DNA of 64,000 nt from Clostridia bacterium (GTDB taxonomy: Bacteria > Bacillota > Clostridia > Christensenellales > UBA1242). The stretch lies in the NCBI GenBank assembly GCA_016297915.1, contig JAEDFU010000001.1, forward strand, positions 43,829-107,828. Reading direction: 5' to 3'. A program made the position numbers and the translations under genes. Under the pieces are notes generated by a model. The model did no database searches, was not told where the DNA came from, and saw only the letters and a program-made list of their open reading frames with translations. Positions 8,038-15,961 of this stretch are shown here, one piece after another (position 1 is the first letter of the stretch; each line of letters starts with the position of its first letter).

Positions 8038-9477
8038 TCACCATAAATTTTTATTTTGAAATTTTAAATTTTTCATTAGTTTTTCTTTGTTTTTTTGTAT
8101 ATCTGATTTTGTAGGGACTAGGTTTAATTTGTTTTCAGGTCTAGACATGATGTAGTATCTAAGCTCGTCCATGGCATGGTCATCTTTTTTGATAGGAGCA
8201 TCGGCATTTCCCCAAAAATACCCCTTGATTTCCCTTATCATATTGACACATGTTTTGAATATAAAAAGTTTTCGCTCCCCACAAGCGTTTTTAAAATATG
8301 ATTTGACCCTATTAATTCCTGAAAATAAATCCTTGTTAACATAAGGATTAACAAGGATTCCGTTATCATAAAAAAGTTCACTCACACTTTTTTCGCTAGC
8401 CAAAGTTCTTTGATTTGCTGCACTATCAATAATTGCCTCAATTCTGCCATTTTTTGTAGGCCAGTTCAGCCTTTTTGATATGTCTTTTATCATATTTGCA
8501 TGATAATCAAGTGTCTTTTGTCTGTCATAATGCTCAGCTATTACATAAATATTACCATCATAATCACACGCATACCAGTGGCAACTAAGCGGATTTTTGA
8601 GACCTGGGTCAATAGAAATTTTGTCGTACCACGAAATTGGTACATCAAATGGCTCAATAACATTCAAATTTTCGTCAAACTCGTTATAAACTAACCCAGT
8701 TCCTGATGTAAAGTTTCCAAATTTTCTGCTCTCGAGCTCATCTTGAGATAAATTTGCAGTAAGCTTTTTTATTTCGATTTTGGATAGATAAGGATTGTCC
8801 TCCCATTGCATGTGTTCATACCAAACATCTTCGTCATTTCGGTCGTTTAGATAAATTGTATTATACACCCAAGTAAGACCTTTGAGTGGAGTCATTGTGC
8901 CAAATATCATTCCACATCTATCCAAAACTCTCATTTTGCACTCTAAATAAATATCTTCGGGCGGTTCTTCATCAAACCATACATAATCAAGTGATGTTCC
9001 CTGAAACTTTTCTCGTCCCTGGTCACAACTTTTGAATCCAATCTTAGAAACTGAGCCAAAGACATTCTTTACATATATAGTATCAATAACTCCGCTAGAT
9101 GCACTGCCCTTTTTGCCTGATAACATAACAATATCTTCAATCCAATCTTTTTTGAGATAACTTAGTATTTTGCTTTGGGCAACATCTCTTTGAACTTGCT
9201 GACTAAGCGACACCACCCAGCCATCACGAGGCTTGTTCTCTTGGTAAGGATGAATCCCTCTAGCTAACCAAACACTTTCAACCGCACCACATTCGGTTTT
9301 CCCACTTCTATTACCTCCAAAGACCCAACGATTTTTTAGTTTGCATTTGTGAAAAAGTAATTGTTTTTCGTGTTTTACATCTCCAGTATTATAGTAATCC
9401 AATTTGCAATCACTTTTTCGCCGTAGCAATTCTTTTTCGATATTCTTAATTTTTTTCAATAATTCTCTTTGTGTCAT
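8038..9477 (-). CDS. terL: Phage terminase large subunit (479 aa)
   Basis: ATP-driven DNA-packaging motor and headful or cohesive-end nuclease. Walker A GGNRSGKT lies near residue 56 and Walker B VWFDEE near residue 165, giving the N-terminal ATPase. The C-terminal RNase H-like nuclease shows the three expected acidic positions: KISIDPG near residue 284, AIIDSAANQ near residue 348, and DDHAMDELRYY near residue 440. It is intact and of normal length. It is the first gene of the minus-strand packaging/head module; only 84 bases separate its start from the divergent exported SH3 gene. No integrase, repressor or lysis gene is visible in the window. Confidence 0.92.
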   Translation of the reverse strand: MTQRELLKKIKNIEKELLRRKSDCKLDYYNTGDVKHEKQLLFHKCKLKNRWVFGGNRSGKTECGAVESVWLARGIHPYQENKPRDGWVVSLSQQVQRDVAQSKILSYLKKDWIEDIVMLSGKKGSASSGVIDTIYVKNVFGSVSKIGFKSCDQGREKFQGTSLDYVWFDEEPPEDIYLECKMRVLDRCGMIFGTMTPLKGLTWVYNTIYLNDRNDEDVWYEHMQWEDNPYLSKIEIKKLTANLSQDELESRKFGNFTSGTGLVYNEFDENLNVIEPFDVPISWYDKISIDPGLKNPLSCHWYACDYDGNIYVIAEHYDRQKTLDYHANMIKDISKRLNWPTKNGRIEAIIDSAANQRTLASEKSVSELFYDNGILVNPYVNKDLFSGINRVKSYFKNACGERKLFIFKTCVNMIREIKGYFWGNADAPIKKDDHAMDELRYYIMSRPENKLNLVPTKSDIQKNKEKLMKNLKFQNKNLW

Positions 9478-9549
9478 AATACTTTTGAAATACCTATATT
9501 TTTACATATTTTTCTGCAATGTTCTTTTTGTAGACTTTTTTTTATTTGC

Positions 9550-9560
9550 TATTATATAAT
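9550..9560 (+). promoter_or_regulatory. -10 region immediately before the SH3 gene start
   Basis: TATTAT (9550-9555) follows a TTGTAG (9528-9533) at 16 bases, and an overlapping TATAAT lies at 9555-9560. The ATG is at 9562 and no Shine-Dalgarno sequence can be seen. If the TATTAT box is used, transcription starts at or very near the ATG, giving a leaderless mRNA. Confidence 0.5.
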
Positions 9561-9561
9561 C

Positions 9562-10293
9562 ATGAAATACTTAATAACATTTGTAATATCCATGCTAATT
9601 TTTTGTTCTTACAATAGACCTGCTGTCTGTTTGTCAGCTACAAGTTATGCTAGAGTTTTAGCCCCCACAAACATCTTAAGACTATCGAGTAACGACGAAA
9701 CCAAAGACATCATCTGTATTGCCGAAAAATCCTATTTTGTAGAGATTTTGTCCGAAAGAGATGCTTACTATAAGGTTAATTACAATGGAATATCTGGGTA
9801 CATAAAAAAGAATGATGTCAAGGAAATTTTGCAGATACCCAAAACACCATATCCTACCCAAATAAATATTGTAATTGGTAGTGATTGTAATTTGCGAAGT
9901 ACTCCAACAACAAGGTCAAGCGTAAGCAACATAATAAATGTTGTAAATAACGGCGAAACAAATATAGAATTTATTGGCAGAGTCTTTGCCGAGGAGGCCA
10001 TAGATTTTGGCGGTACAACTTGGTATTATGTAAAGTTTAATGGAGAGTATGGCTATATTTATAACAAATATGTCAAGACCATTACACCTATTTACGAAAA
10101 TACCGAACTTACCACCTTTAAATCCGAAGTCCCTCAAACACCTCAAAATCCAATCTCACACATCCCAAGTCTACTTTTGATTATTATTATGGCAGTTCCA
10201 ATAATTGCGATACTCTTTATTTTGTATTTGCCAAATAGAGCCCACAAAAAAATCAAAACCCCCAAGCCTCCAAAAATTGTAGATAGATACTAA
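9562..10293 (+). CDS. Exported, C-terminally membrane-anchored SH3-domain protein (243 aa)
   Basis: Starts at MKYLITFVISMLIFCS, a short signal peptide ending near residue 22. An open frame continues 31 codons upstream, but that part lacks a start signal. Residues about 25-85 form one bacterial SH3-like unit (VLAPTNILRLSSN... GYIKKNDV) and residues about 95-170 a second (CNLRSTPTTRSSV... GYIYNKYV). A Pro-rich stretch, a 20-residue hydrophobic segment (about 200-222) and a basic tail with HKKIKTPKPPK follow. Such proteins bind cell wall. It converges on the regulator gene with a four-base overlap. Cargo of the adjacent phage is possible, but its sister gene at 11,134 suggests a host function. 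Confidence 0.7.
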   Translation: MKYLITFVISMLIFCSYNRPAVCLSATSYARVLAPTNILRLSSNDETKDIICIAEKSYFVEILSERDAYYKVNYNGISGYIKKNDVKEILQIPKTPYPTQINIVIGSDCNLRSTPTTRSSVSNIINVVNNGETNIEFIGRVFAEEAIDFGGTTWYYVKFNGEYGYIYNKYVKTITPIYENTELTTFKSEVPQTPQNPISHIPSLLLIIIMAVPIIAILFILYLPNRAHKKIKTPKPPKIVDRY

Positions 10294-10844
10294 CAAAAAT
10301 AATTACTGCACTTGATATTAACCTTAGAAATATCGTTTAACATTCGCTTAACTAGTGAATTGTCCATGACCTCGTCGACTTTGTTATATCTACTTACACA
10401 TTCATCATAAACAGACATAATCCACTGCTCTTGAGCATATTCAGACACAAAAAATTCAAGGTCAAATCCTTTGGCAATCATTTGCGAATTAAATTTGCCA
10501 AGTGCCAAAATTTTCTTTCTGAAAAAAGTTCTCAAACTTACGCCAAGTAGTTGAGCAATTTGCTCACTTTTGACTCCATCTATAAATACTAATGTAAGGA
10601 TTCTACGGTCAATTTTTCCAAGTCCAGCTAGCGAATCCTCAACTGCAACTTTCAAATTGATCATTTTTCTTTTTCTATCAATTAGTTCGATTAGTTTTCT
10701 TGCTTGCCCATAAGTTGTGTTATTTTTTTGTAAATACCCGCTATTGCTATGTTTACTCATGTCCATTATTAATTTGTCGAGAGAGTCTACCATTTTTTCC
10801 AAATACCTATAAATTGATAATGTTGATTTGCTCCAATATTTCAT
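10290..10844 (-). CDS. Sigma-70 region 4-like helix-turn-helix protein (184 aa)
   Basis: Residues about 75-130 (KIDRRILTLVFIDGVKSEQI, then AQLLGVSLRTFFRKK) match the helix-turn-helix of sigma factor region 4: an alpha-helix, the E-Q-I-A-x-x-L-G-V-S turn and a basic recognition helix. No region 2 is visible, so it is not a full sigma factor. The N-terminal 70 residues are helical. GGAGG lies five bases before the ATG, excluding a longer frame starting 48 bases upstream. A promoter and TTGTACAA repeats lie in the divergent intergenic region. It could be a phage late-gene activator (ArpU-like) or a chromosomal regulator; its location between two exported host-like proteins leaves this open. Confidence 0.6.
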   Translation of the reverse strand: MKYWSKSTLSIYRYLEKMVDSLDKLIMDMSKHSNSGYLQKNNTTYGQARKLIELIDRKRKMINLKVAVEDSLAGLGKIDRRILTLVFIDGVKSEQIAQLLGVSLRTFFRKKILALGKFNSQMIAKGFDLEFFVSEYAQEQWIMSVYDECVSRYNKVDEVMDNSLVKRMLNDISKVNIKCSNYFC

Positions 10845-10876
10845 TACTACCTCCAAGTGCGTTTGTAATCGTCTAT

Positions 10877-10906
10877 AGTATAATGCCTGCAAGCAACCAA
10901 AGTCAA
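10877..10906 (-). promoter_or_regulatory. Sigma-A promoter of the HTH gene
   Basis: On the minus strand TTGACT (10906-10901) and TATACT (10882-10877) are 18 bases apart, about 30 bases upstream of the start codon. Confidence 0.65.
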
Positions 10907-10938
10907 AACTTTATGTCAAATTTTTGCGAAAATTATAC

Positions 10939-10962
10939 AATTTGTACAAAATTTTTACAATT
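10939..10962. promoter_or_regulatory. TTGTACAA-type putative operator
   Basis: Contains the palindrome TTGTACAA followed by AAATTTTTACAA, lying between the divergent promoters of the HTH gene and the propeller/SH3 gene. The 14-base word AATTTGTACAAAAT is found again exactly at 61,748-61,761, upstream of the Spo0A-like gene. The role is inferred from that repetition. Confidence 0.4.
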
Positions 10963-11083
10963 TTGACAAATTTAATTACTTTAGTAATTAATAAAAACCC
11001 ACTGCTGAAAAAATTTAGTCAAGTTTTTTTTGAAATAACAAATATTGCCAAGACAAAATAACAAAATAAAGTATTGTTTTTTA

Positions 11084-11112
11084 TTGTCAAAAAAACATGC
11101 GTATGCTAAAAT
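11084..11112 (+). promoter_or_regulatory. Sigma-A promoter of the propeller/SH3 gene
   Basis: TTGTCA (11084-11089), a 17-base spacer and TAAAAT (11107-11112), with a GGAG site and ATG 22 bases downstream. Confidence 0.75.
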
Positions 11113-11133
11113 TAGTGTAATTGGAGATGGCGC

Positions 11134-13692
11134 ATGAAAAAACTTGCTTGGGGATTTGCAATAGCCTGTATCTGCATGCTCAGTGCAGTGTTTTTTCCTC
11201 GTCAAGTATACGCAGATACAACCACCGAAATTGATACAATTTATCCTAATGATATCATTGAATATGTAGACCTTACAAATATTTCAAATTTTGATATTAC
11301 TTATGATTATGTCTGCTATACTTTGGACAATCAAAAAGTCACATTATTTTGCATGAGTTCCAAAAAATACTCGGAGTTTGACGGTTTTGACGATATTCAA
11401 AAAATTAAATTTGCAAACGATAATATTCTAATTGCTGATAGCAGTTCAGTAAAAGTTATCAAAAACTTTGGGTCAACCCCAACTGTAACATCAATTAATG
11501 AAATCAATATGTCTGGATGTAAGGCAGTTGATATTTACTATAATGAAAGCAATATCTTTGTTGGTGTTATTAATAATAATACTTTTAGTCTATATAGATA
11601 TTCTACAAATTTGACATCAAGTTCCAACCCTACAATGACTTTTAATTCGACATACTTTGCAAACGCTTATTTGATGACGATTAGCGATGCAAATGCATAT
11701 ATTGTATACAAAACTGGCGGAACAAACGACAAATTCACAACTGAATTAGCCACTCTAAACTTGTCTAGTGCGTCTCTTACTTTTGGTCAAACATTCAAAG
11801 TTAATGCCAAAGTTATTGACTTTTTTGAATTTGACAACAAAGATTATTTGATAACCTCAACCGATGAAATACTGTATTTGCAATCATTATCAGACAACAC
11901 TTGGACAGACATCAAGATTTCAACCGAGGGGAATATACAAAATAGTAACTACCCTATTTTTGAAATAACAGATATAACTTTTTTCAATAACAAAATCTAT
12001 GTTTCGGACTTGCATTTCAAATCCATTCAAGCTATAGAAGTTTCTGTTGAGCCAACACTTAATCTCAAATCCAATGAGATTGTACTTGCTAGTTCTGGAT
12101 TTTCAAAGGGCAGATTCAAAAATCCAAATAATATATACATTCAGGGCAAAATCCTTTATGTATCAGACACCGACAACAATCGCATACAGATAATTGAAAA
12201 TAATAATTGCCATATTATAGATGATTTAAGTACAAATTCAAGACCAAAATGCTTGCAGACAGACACCAAAAACAACTTGTATTTCGTAACAAACAATACC
12301 GACGGCGCTGTTCTCAACAAATACGCAATAATTCAAAATGAGTATCAAAAGACTAATTCTTATAGTCTTGTAGATTCCACTGCTCTTGGCTCAATTGCCA
12401 GCTTGTGCATAACCAATTCGGATGTAATATACTTGCTAGATATAACTAATAATAACATTGTATATCTCAACGAAAACAATTTGGTTAAACTAAAAAATCT
12501 CGCATCACTCGGTATTACTTTGGATGAAAATTCCCAAATCGAGTATGTCATGGGTCTCGACAAATTAGTTATCAAAAGCCAAGAGACGATTACAATCATG
12601 AATACTGACGGAACTATACTTGCCAAGCTAAATATTGCAAATTTACGCAAAATAACCTCGAGCTTTGACAAAATTATAGCCATTACATCCAATTCAATCA
12701 TTAGTTATAATTTCGAAAATAACGCTATAATTCCAAGCGACACTATTAGCTTTAACACAACTAATTACAACTGTTTTGAGTATGATATAGCCTTATCTCA
12801 AATGATTGCTTTTGATAGTTTGCGTAGTTGCCTTGTTAAATTTGATTGTCCTGTAGCCACCAATCCATTTAATTTTGAAAATCTAAACGACAATCCATTA
12901 GACACTAATTCAAAGTTAATTCCACTAAAACTTAATGACTCTACACTCATCTATGAGTATCCAAATTATTTAGGAAGTATTTATAATCAAGACTCAAGCA
13001 TCGAGTATTGCTTTGGAATTGAGGAGTACAAAAGTTTTTGTAGAATAATATTTAATAATGACGGAAACTTGAGTTGTGGTTTTGTAAGTACTGATAGTTG
13101 TACTAAACTTAATCACACATACGCCCCAATCACAGTAATCACAACCAATCAAGTTGTCCCAGTTTACAAATATCCTACACTGCTCAAATATCAAGGCGAA
13201 AGACTAATCACACAGACACTTGAGATTAATAAGAGCATAACTCTTAATTATGTATTTCCTGCATCCATTGACGGCAAAACTTTTTATTTGTATCAAAACG
13301 AAAACACGATTGGATTTATATTTAATGCAGATGTTGTACTAAGCGAAGCAAAAACAATCAAAAACTTAAATACCGAAAACGCAAGTATTAAGATTATCGG
13401 AAGCGAGCAGACAAATCTTTTGGACCAAGACAAACAAACTGTCATCAAAGTTTTGGATAACAATACAAGAATATATGTTCAAAATTATGACAAAAAGCAA
13501 AAGTACACCAAAGTCATTTACAAAGATTCCGATCTAAATACATATACTGGTTATGTTTTGACCAAAGATATACAAATGGACAAATTAGATAGTTCACAAG
13601 TGGTTTTGATTGTTGTAATCATTTTGACAATCCTACTATTAATCGGAATAATTGTAACATTTGTCCTCATCAAAAAACGAAATTCCAAATAA
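11134..13692 (+). CDS. Large exported NHL/beta-propeller protein with SH3-like region and C-terminal anchor (852 aa)
   Basis: The N-terminus (KKLAWGFAIACICMLSAVFF... VYA) is a signal peptide cleaved near residue 28. Residues about 30-560 are repeated beta blades; the stretch GRFKNPNNIYIQGKILYVSD with TDNNRIQII near residue 330-355 is a clear NHL repeat, so one or two six-bladed propellers are likely. Residues about 590-800 contain SH3-like segments (VVPVYKYPTLLKYQGE and NTRIYVQNYDKK). The end is a single membrane helix (VVLIVVIILTILLLIGIIV) and a basic tail. It is therefore a cell-surface protein tethered to the membrane. GGAG precedes the ATG, and a promoter and a terminator make it a single-gene unit. 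Substrate or partner unknown. Confidence 0.75.
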   Translation: MKKLAWGFAIACICMLSAVFFPRQVYADTTTEIDTIYPNDIIEYVDLTNISNFDITYDYVCYTLDNQKVTLFCMSSKKYSEFDGFDDIQKIKFANDNILIADSSSVKVIKNFGSTPTVTSINEINMSGCKAVDIYYNESNIFVGVINNNTFSLYRYSTNLTSSSNPTMTFNSTYFANAYLMTISDANAYIVYKTGGTNDKFTTELATLNLSSASLTFGQTFKVNAKVIDFFEFDNKDYLITSTDEILYLQSLSDNTWTDIKISTEGNIQNSNYPIFEITDITFFNNKIYVSDLHFKSIQAIEVSVEPTLNLKSNEIVLASSGFSKGRFKNPNNIYIQGKILYVSDTDNNRIQIIENNNCHIIDDLSTNSRPKCLQTDTKNNLYFVTNNTDGAVLNKYAIIQNEYQKTNSYSLVDSTALGSIASLCITNSDVIYLLDITNNNIVYLNENNLVKLKNLASLGITLDENSQIEYVMGLDKLVIKSQETITIMNTDGTILAKLNIANLRKITSSFDKIIAITSNSIISYNFENNAIIPSDTISFNTTNYNCFEYDIALSQMIAFDSLRSCLVKFDCPVATNPFNFENLNDNPLDTNSKLIPLKLNDSTLIYEYPNYLGSIYNQDSSIEYCFGIEEYKSFCRIIFNNDGNLSCGFVSTDSCTKLNHTYAPITVITTNQVVPVYKYPTLLKYQGERLITQTLEINKSITLNYVFPASIDGKTFYLYQNENTIGFIFNADVVLSEAKTIKNLNTENASIKIIGSEQTNLLDQDKQTVIKVLDNNTRIYVQNYDKKQKYTKVIYKDSDLNTYTGYVLTKDIQMDKLDSSQVVLIVVIILTILLLIGIIVTFVLIKKRNSK

Positions 13693-13696
13693 AAAA

Positions 13697-13733
13697 CAGT
13701 ATTAATCAAAAACAATTAATACTGCTTTTTTTG
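13697..13733 (+). terminator. Rho-independent terminator
   Basis: Stem CAGTATTAAT paired with ATTAATACTG around an eight-base loop, followed by CTTTTTTT; four bases after the stop of the 852-aa gene. Confidence 0.85.
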
Positions 13734-13751
13734 CTTTAAACGGTTGATTTA

Positions 13752-14219
13752 TCAAGGTTTGCGTAGTACCTCGACCATTTGCTCTTGTGATTCAATTTTT
13801 TTTGGTTTTGGAAAACTTTTGATATAAATAACAATAAACGAAACGCATATACCCATCATCAAAACTGATATAATCGGCAAAACATATCGTCTATAATCTC
13901 TTGAATAAATTACTCCAATGGGATTATTGATGTCATAATAAATTGATATCTTATCACCTATTTTGTTTCGAGATTCATACGATGTAACATTTTGATAATA
14001 TCTAGAGTCGACAACATATTCAAGTACATCATGTTTTTTGTTGTTTTTGATTTCATAAGAGACAACTTCTGCTGTAACCTTTTTGAAATGATTATATTTT
14101 GAGTAGTAATTAGCTTCCCAATAAATAGTATATCCGACAATCACGAGCATTACAAAAAGCAAGATCCCAATTAGCAATTTATATTGATTTTTTCGCAAAT
14201 CTTTGTCAATACTTTGCAT
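13752..14219 (-). CDS. DUF3592-like membrane protein (155 aa)
   Basis: Two membrane helices (about residues 14-32 and 107-128) flank an extracytoplasmic beta domain of about 70 residues containing VGDKISIYYDINNPIGV-like spacing (G-D-x-I-x-I-Y-Y-D-x-x-N-P), the signature layout of DUF3592 proteins. Function of that family is unknown. AGGAG lies five bases before the ATG. The start codon overlaps a near-copy (TTTGCATAATAC) of the repeated 12-base motif. It appears monocistronic, followed by the terminator of the convergent gene. Confidence 0.6.
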   Translation of the reverse strand: MQSIDKDLRKNQYKLLIGILLFVMLVIVGYTIYWEANYYSKYNHFKKVTAEVVSYEIKNNKKHDVLEYVVDSRYYQNVTSYESRNKIGDKISIYYDINNPIGVIYSRDYRRYVLPIISVLMMGICVSFIVIYIKSFPKPKKIESQEQMVEVLRKP

Positions 14220-14284
14220 AATACTCCTCTTTTGACATTACATAATTCTACTATTAGATTAACACAATTTTTCAAAAATTACAA

Positions 14285-14962
14285 TTATCTTACATAATAA
14301 TTTTCTAATTGTCCTGCGGTTGTAAGCATAGTATCAACACCCAAATCATCTTTGACAAGTTCAATTCTATTTAAACTCACCTCGTATGCTGTTTTGGTTA
14401 TTACTTCATCGTTTATCTTTTTTTGATAATCTCGACTTTGAATTCTTCCTGTTACTGTAACTTTGTCTCCAACGCAAAAGTTCTTGACAAACCTAGCATT
14501 TCTGCCCCAAGCAATACAAGGCAAATAATCACTCTTATTGTAGCTTCGATTAACAGCAAGTAGGACATCAGAAATTTCTCTTTTGAAAGGAGTTGTTCTA
14601 AATACTGGCTCTTTGCACACATATCCAGTAATCTCAATATAATTAGGATTTTCGGTCTCAACATATGGAACAATCTCTCTTATGAACACTGTAAGCATAA
14701 GTTTACTTTTGCCATCTACTAATTTGTTATAACTTCTAAACTGTCCATTTCCACAAATTTTGCTTCCGACTCTGATATCATTATCCCCAATAAGCCTCTC
14801 ACTTATAGTTACTGGGATTTTGTCAAAAGAATCAGATAGTCTTGGAACTTTGAGGTCAAACTCAAAAAAGTTCTCTCCATACACTTCGTGACTAAACTTT
14901 GGCTCACTTGCCACTTCGCCCGATATAAATACTTTGTTGTTTTTCATTAGATTGTAATCCAT
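14285..14962 (-). CDS. ssb: Single-stranded DNA-binding protein with two OB folds (225 aa)
   Basis: Two successive SSB-type OB folds are visible: residues about 9-98 (KVFISGEVASEPKFSHEVYG... LMLTVFIREIV) and about 108-205 (IEITGYVCKEPVFRTTPFKREI... DYLPCIAWGRNARF... GRIQSRDYQKK). The second keeps the pattern of classic SSB (V-F-R-T-T, D-x-L-P-C-I-A-W-G, V-T-G-R-I-Q-S-R). Ordinary Ssb has one fold and an acidic tip; here the tip is absent (ends NYYVR). Duplicated forms occur in clostridia as secondary SSBs. The start is the ATG after AGGAG; an upstream frame would overlap the deacetylase gene. It is 19 bases downstream of that gene and probably cotranscribed. Confidence 0.75.
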   Translation of the reverse strand: MDYNLMKNNKVFISGEVASEPKFSHEVYGENFFEFDLKVPRLSDSFDKIPVTISERLIGDNDIRVGSKICGNGQFRSYNKLVDGKSKLMLTVFIREIVPYVETENPNYIEITGYVCKEPVFRTTPFKREISDVLLAVNRSYNKSDYLPCIAWGRNARFVKNFCVGDKVTVTGRIQSRDYQKKINDEVITKTAYEVSLNRIELVKDDLGVDTMLTTAGQLENYYVR

Positions 14963-14981
14963 ATTTTTCTCCTTAAACCTT

Positions 14982-15746
14982 TTAATTTTTTCGTTGTATA
15001 CCAAGATTATCTATGTAATAATCACTATCGTAAATAAGCTCTCCAACTGATACTACTTTGTAACCAGCATTCTTAAGTCTCTCAAGCATTAGAGGTAGAG
15101 CATCTAGCACATGGTCTGAGTTGTTGTGATTAAGAATTATACTGCCAGGTTTAACCCTCGACATAACTCTTTCGCAAATTTCTACACCACTAAGCCCTTT
15201 CCAATCGAGAGTATCCACATCCCATTGTATAGTTTTTAGCCCCATTTTTTGAGTTAAATTAAGCATAGTATTATTGTATGATCCGTATGGAGCTCTAAAG
15301 AGTTTTATCTCCTTGCCAGTTATCTTTTGGATAGAGTCAATACTGGTCTTGAGTTCCAACTCCATTTGGCTCTCACTAAGCCCAACAAAATCCGGATGAG
15401 TATTGCTATGTGTGCCAATCTCAATGCCTTGTTCGTCTATCGCCTTGACCATTTCTGGGTATTTTTCAACCCAAAATCCCACCATGAAAAATGTTGCATT
15501 GCAATCATATTCTTTGAGAATTTCGAGTATTTTGAGTGTTTTGTCAGCACCCCAAGCAGTATCAAAAGAAATGGCTACTTTCTTTTCTTGAGTATCGACA
15601 GAGTATATAGGCACAAGCCTAGGGTTTGTTCCAAAAAATACACTTGCACTAGCTCCGCCACAAACATTAATTGAGAGCATTATCATACAAAGAACTGTAA
15701 TTACTCCCAGCCAAAAGATTTTTTTTCGAATTACTACAAATTTCAT
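14982..15746 (-). CDS. Polysaccharide deacetylase, NodB family, exported (254 aa)
   Basis: Metal-dependent deacetylase of chitin oligosaccharide or peptidoglycan type, related to the PdaB group of Firmicutes. An N-terminal signal anchor occupies residues about 8-32. Catalytic motifs: VAISFDTAWG (motif 1, first Asp kept and second position Thr as in PdaB-like forms), GTHSNTHPD (motif 2 with two metal-binding His), FRAPYGSYN (motif 3), and ILNHNN near residue 214 (motif 5 His). Removing acetyl groups from glycan strands alters lysozyme sensitivity or spore cortex. AAGGAG precedes the ATG. The following gene, 19 bases on, is an SSB, an odd operon partner. Confidence 0.85.
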   Translation of the reverse strand: MKFVVIRKKIFWLGVITVLCMIMLSINVCGGASASVFFGTNPRLVPIYSVDTQEKKVAISFDTAWGADKTLKILEILKEYDCNATFFMVGFWVEKYPEMVKAIDEQGIEIGTHSNTHPDFVGLSESQMELELKTSIDSIQKITGKEIKLFRAPYGSYNNTMLNLTQKMGLKTIQWDVDTLDWKGLSGVEICERVMSRVKPGSIILNHNNSDHVLDALPLMLERLKNAGYKVVSVGELIYDSDYYIDNLGIQRKN

Positions 15747-15904
15747 TTGGTACTCCTTAATTATATATTTTTTTGCATAACTTGTTTATTTTGTTGTAAG
15801 TCTTAATTTGGTTACATTTATCTAATTTTGTCAAAATGTAAGATAAAAAACTATTCATTTTATGTATACTCCTAACTACTCCAAAAAATGTCAATTGACA
15901 CAAA

Positions 15905-15958
15905 AAAAATAGGCTATGCCCTTTGCAAAATTTCTTGCAAAAAGCTAGCCTATTTAAT
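15905..15958 (-). terminator. Rho-independent terminator of the topoisomerase operon
   Basis: On the minus strand AAATAGGCTA pairs with TAGCCTATTT across an internal loop containing a second small helix (CTTTTTGCAAG/CTTTGCAAA), followed by T8. Confidence 0.75.
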
Positions 15959-15961
15959 TTA

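Noticed and set aside
1..9477. Gene-transfer agent instead of phage
   Set aside because: Gene order and long portal fit an ordinary tailed phage; nothing in the visible part indicates a gene-transfer agent, though the left side is not visible.
10981..11205. Minus-strand frame of 74 codons
   Set aside because: Lies over the promoter and signal peptide of the propeller gene and has no domain or RBS; a shadow frame.
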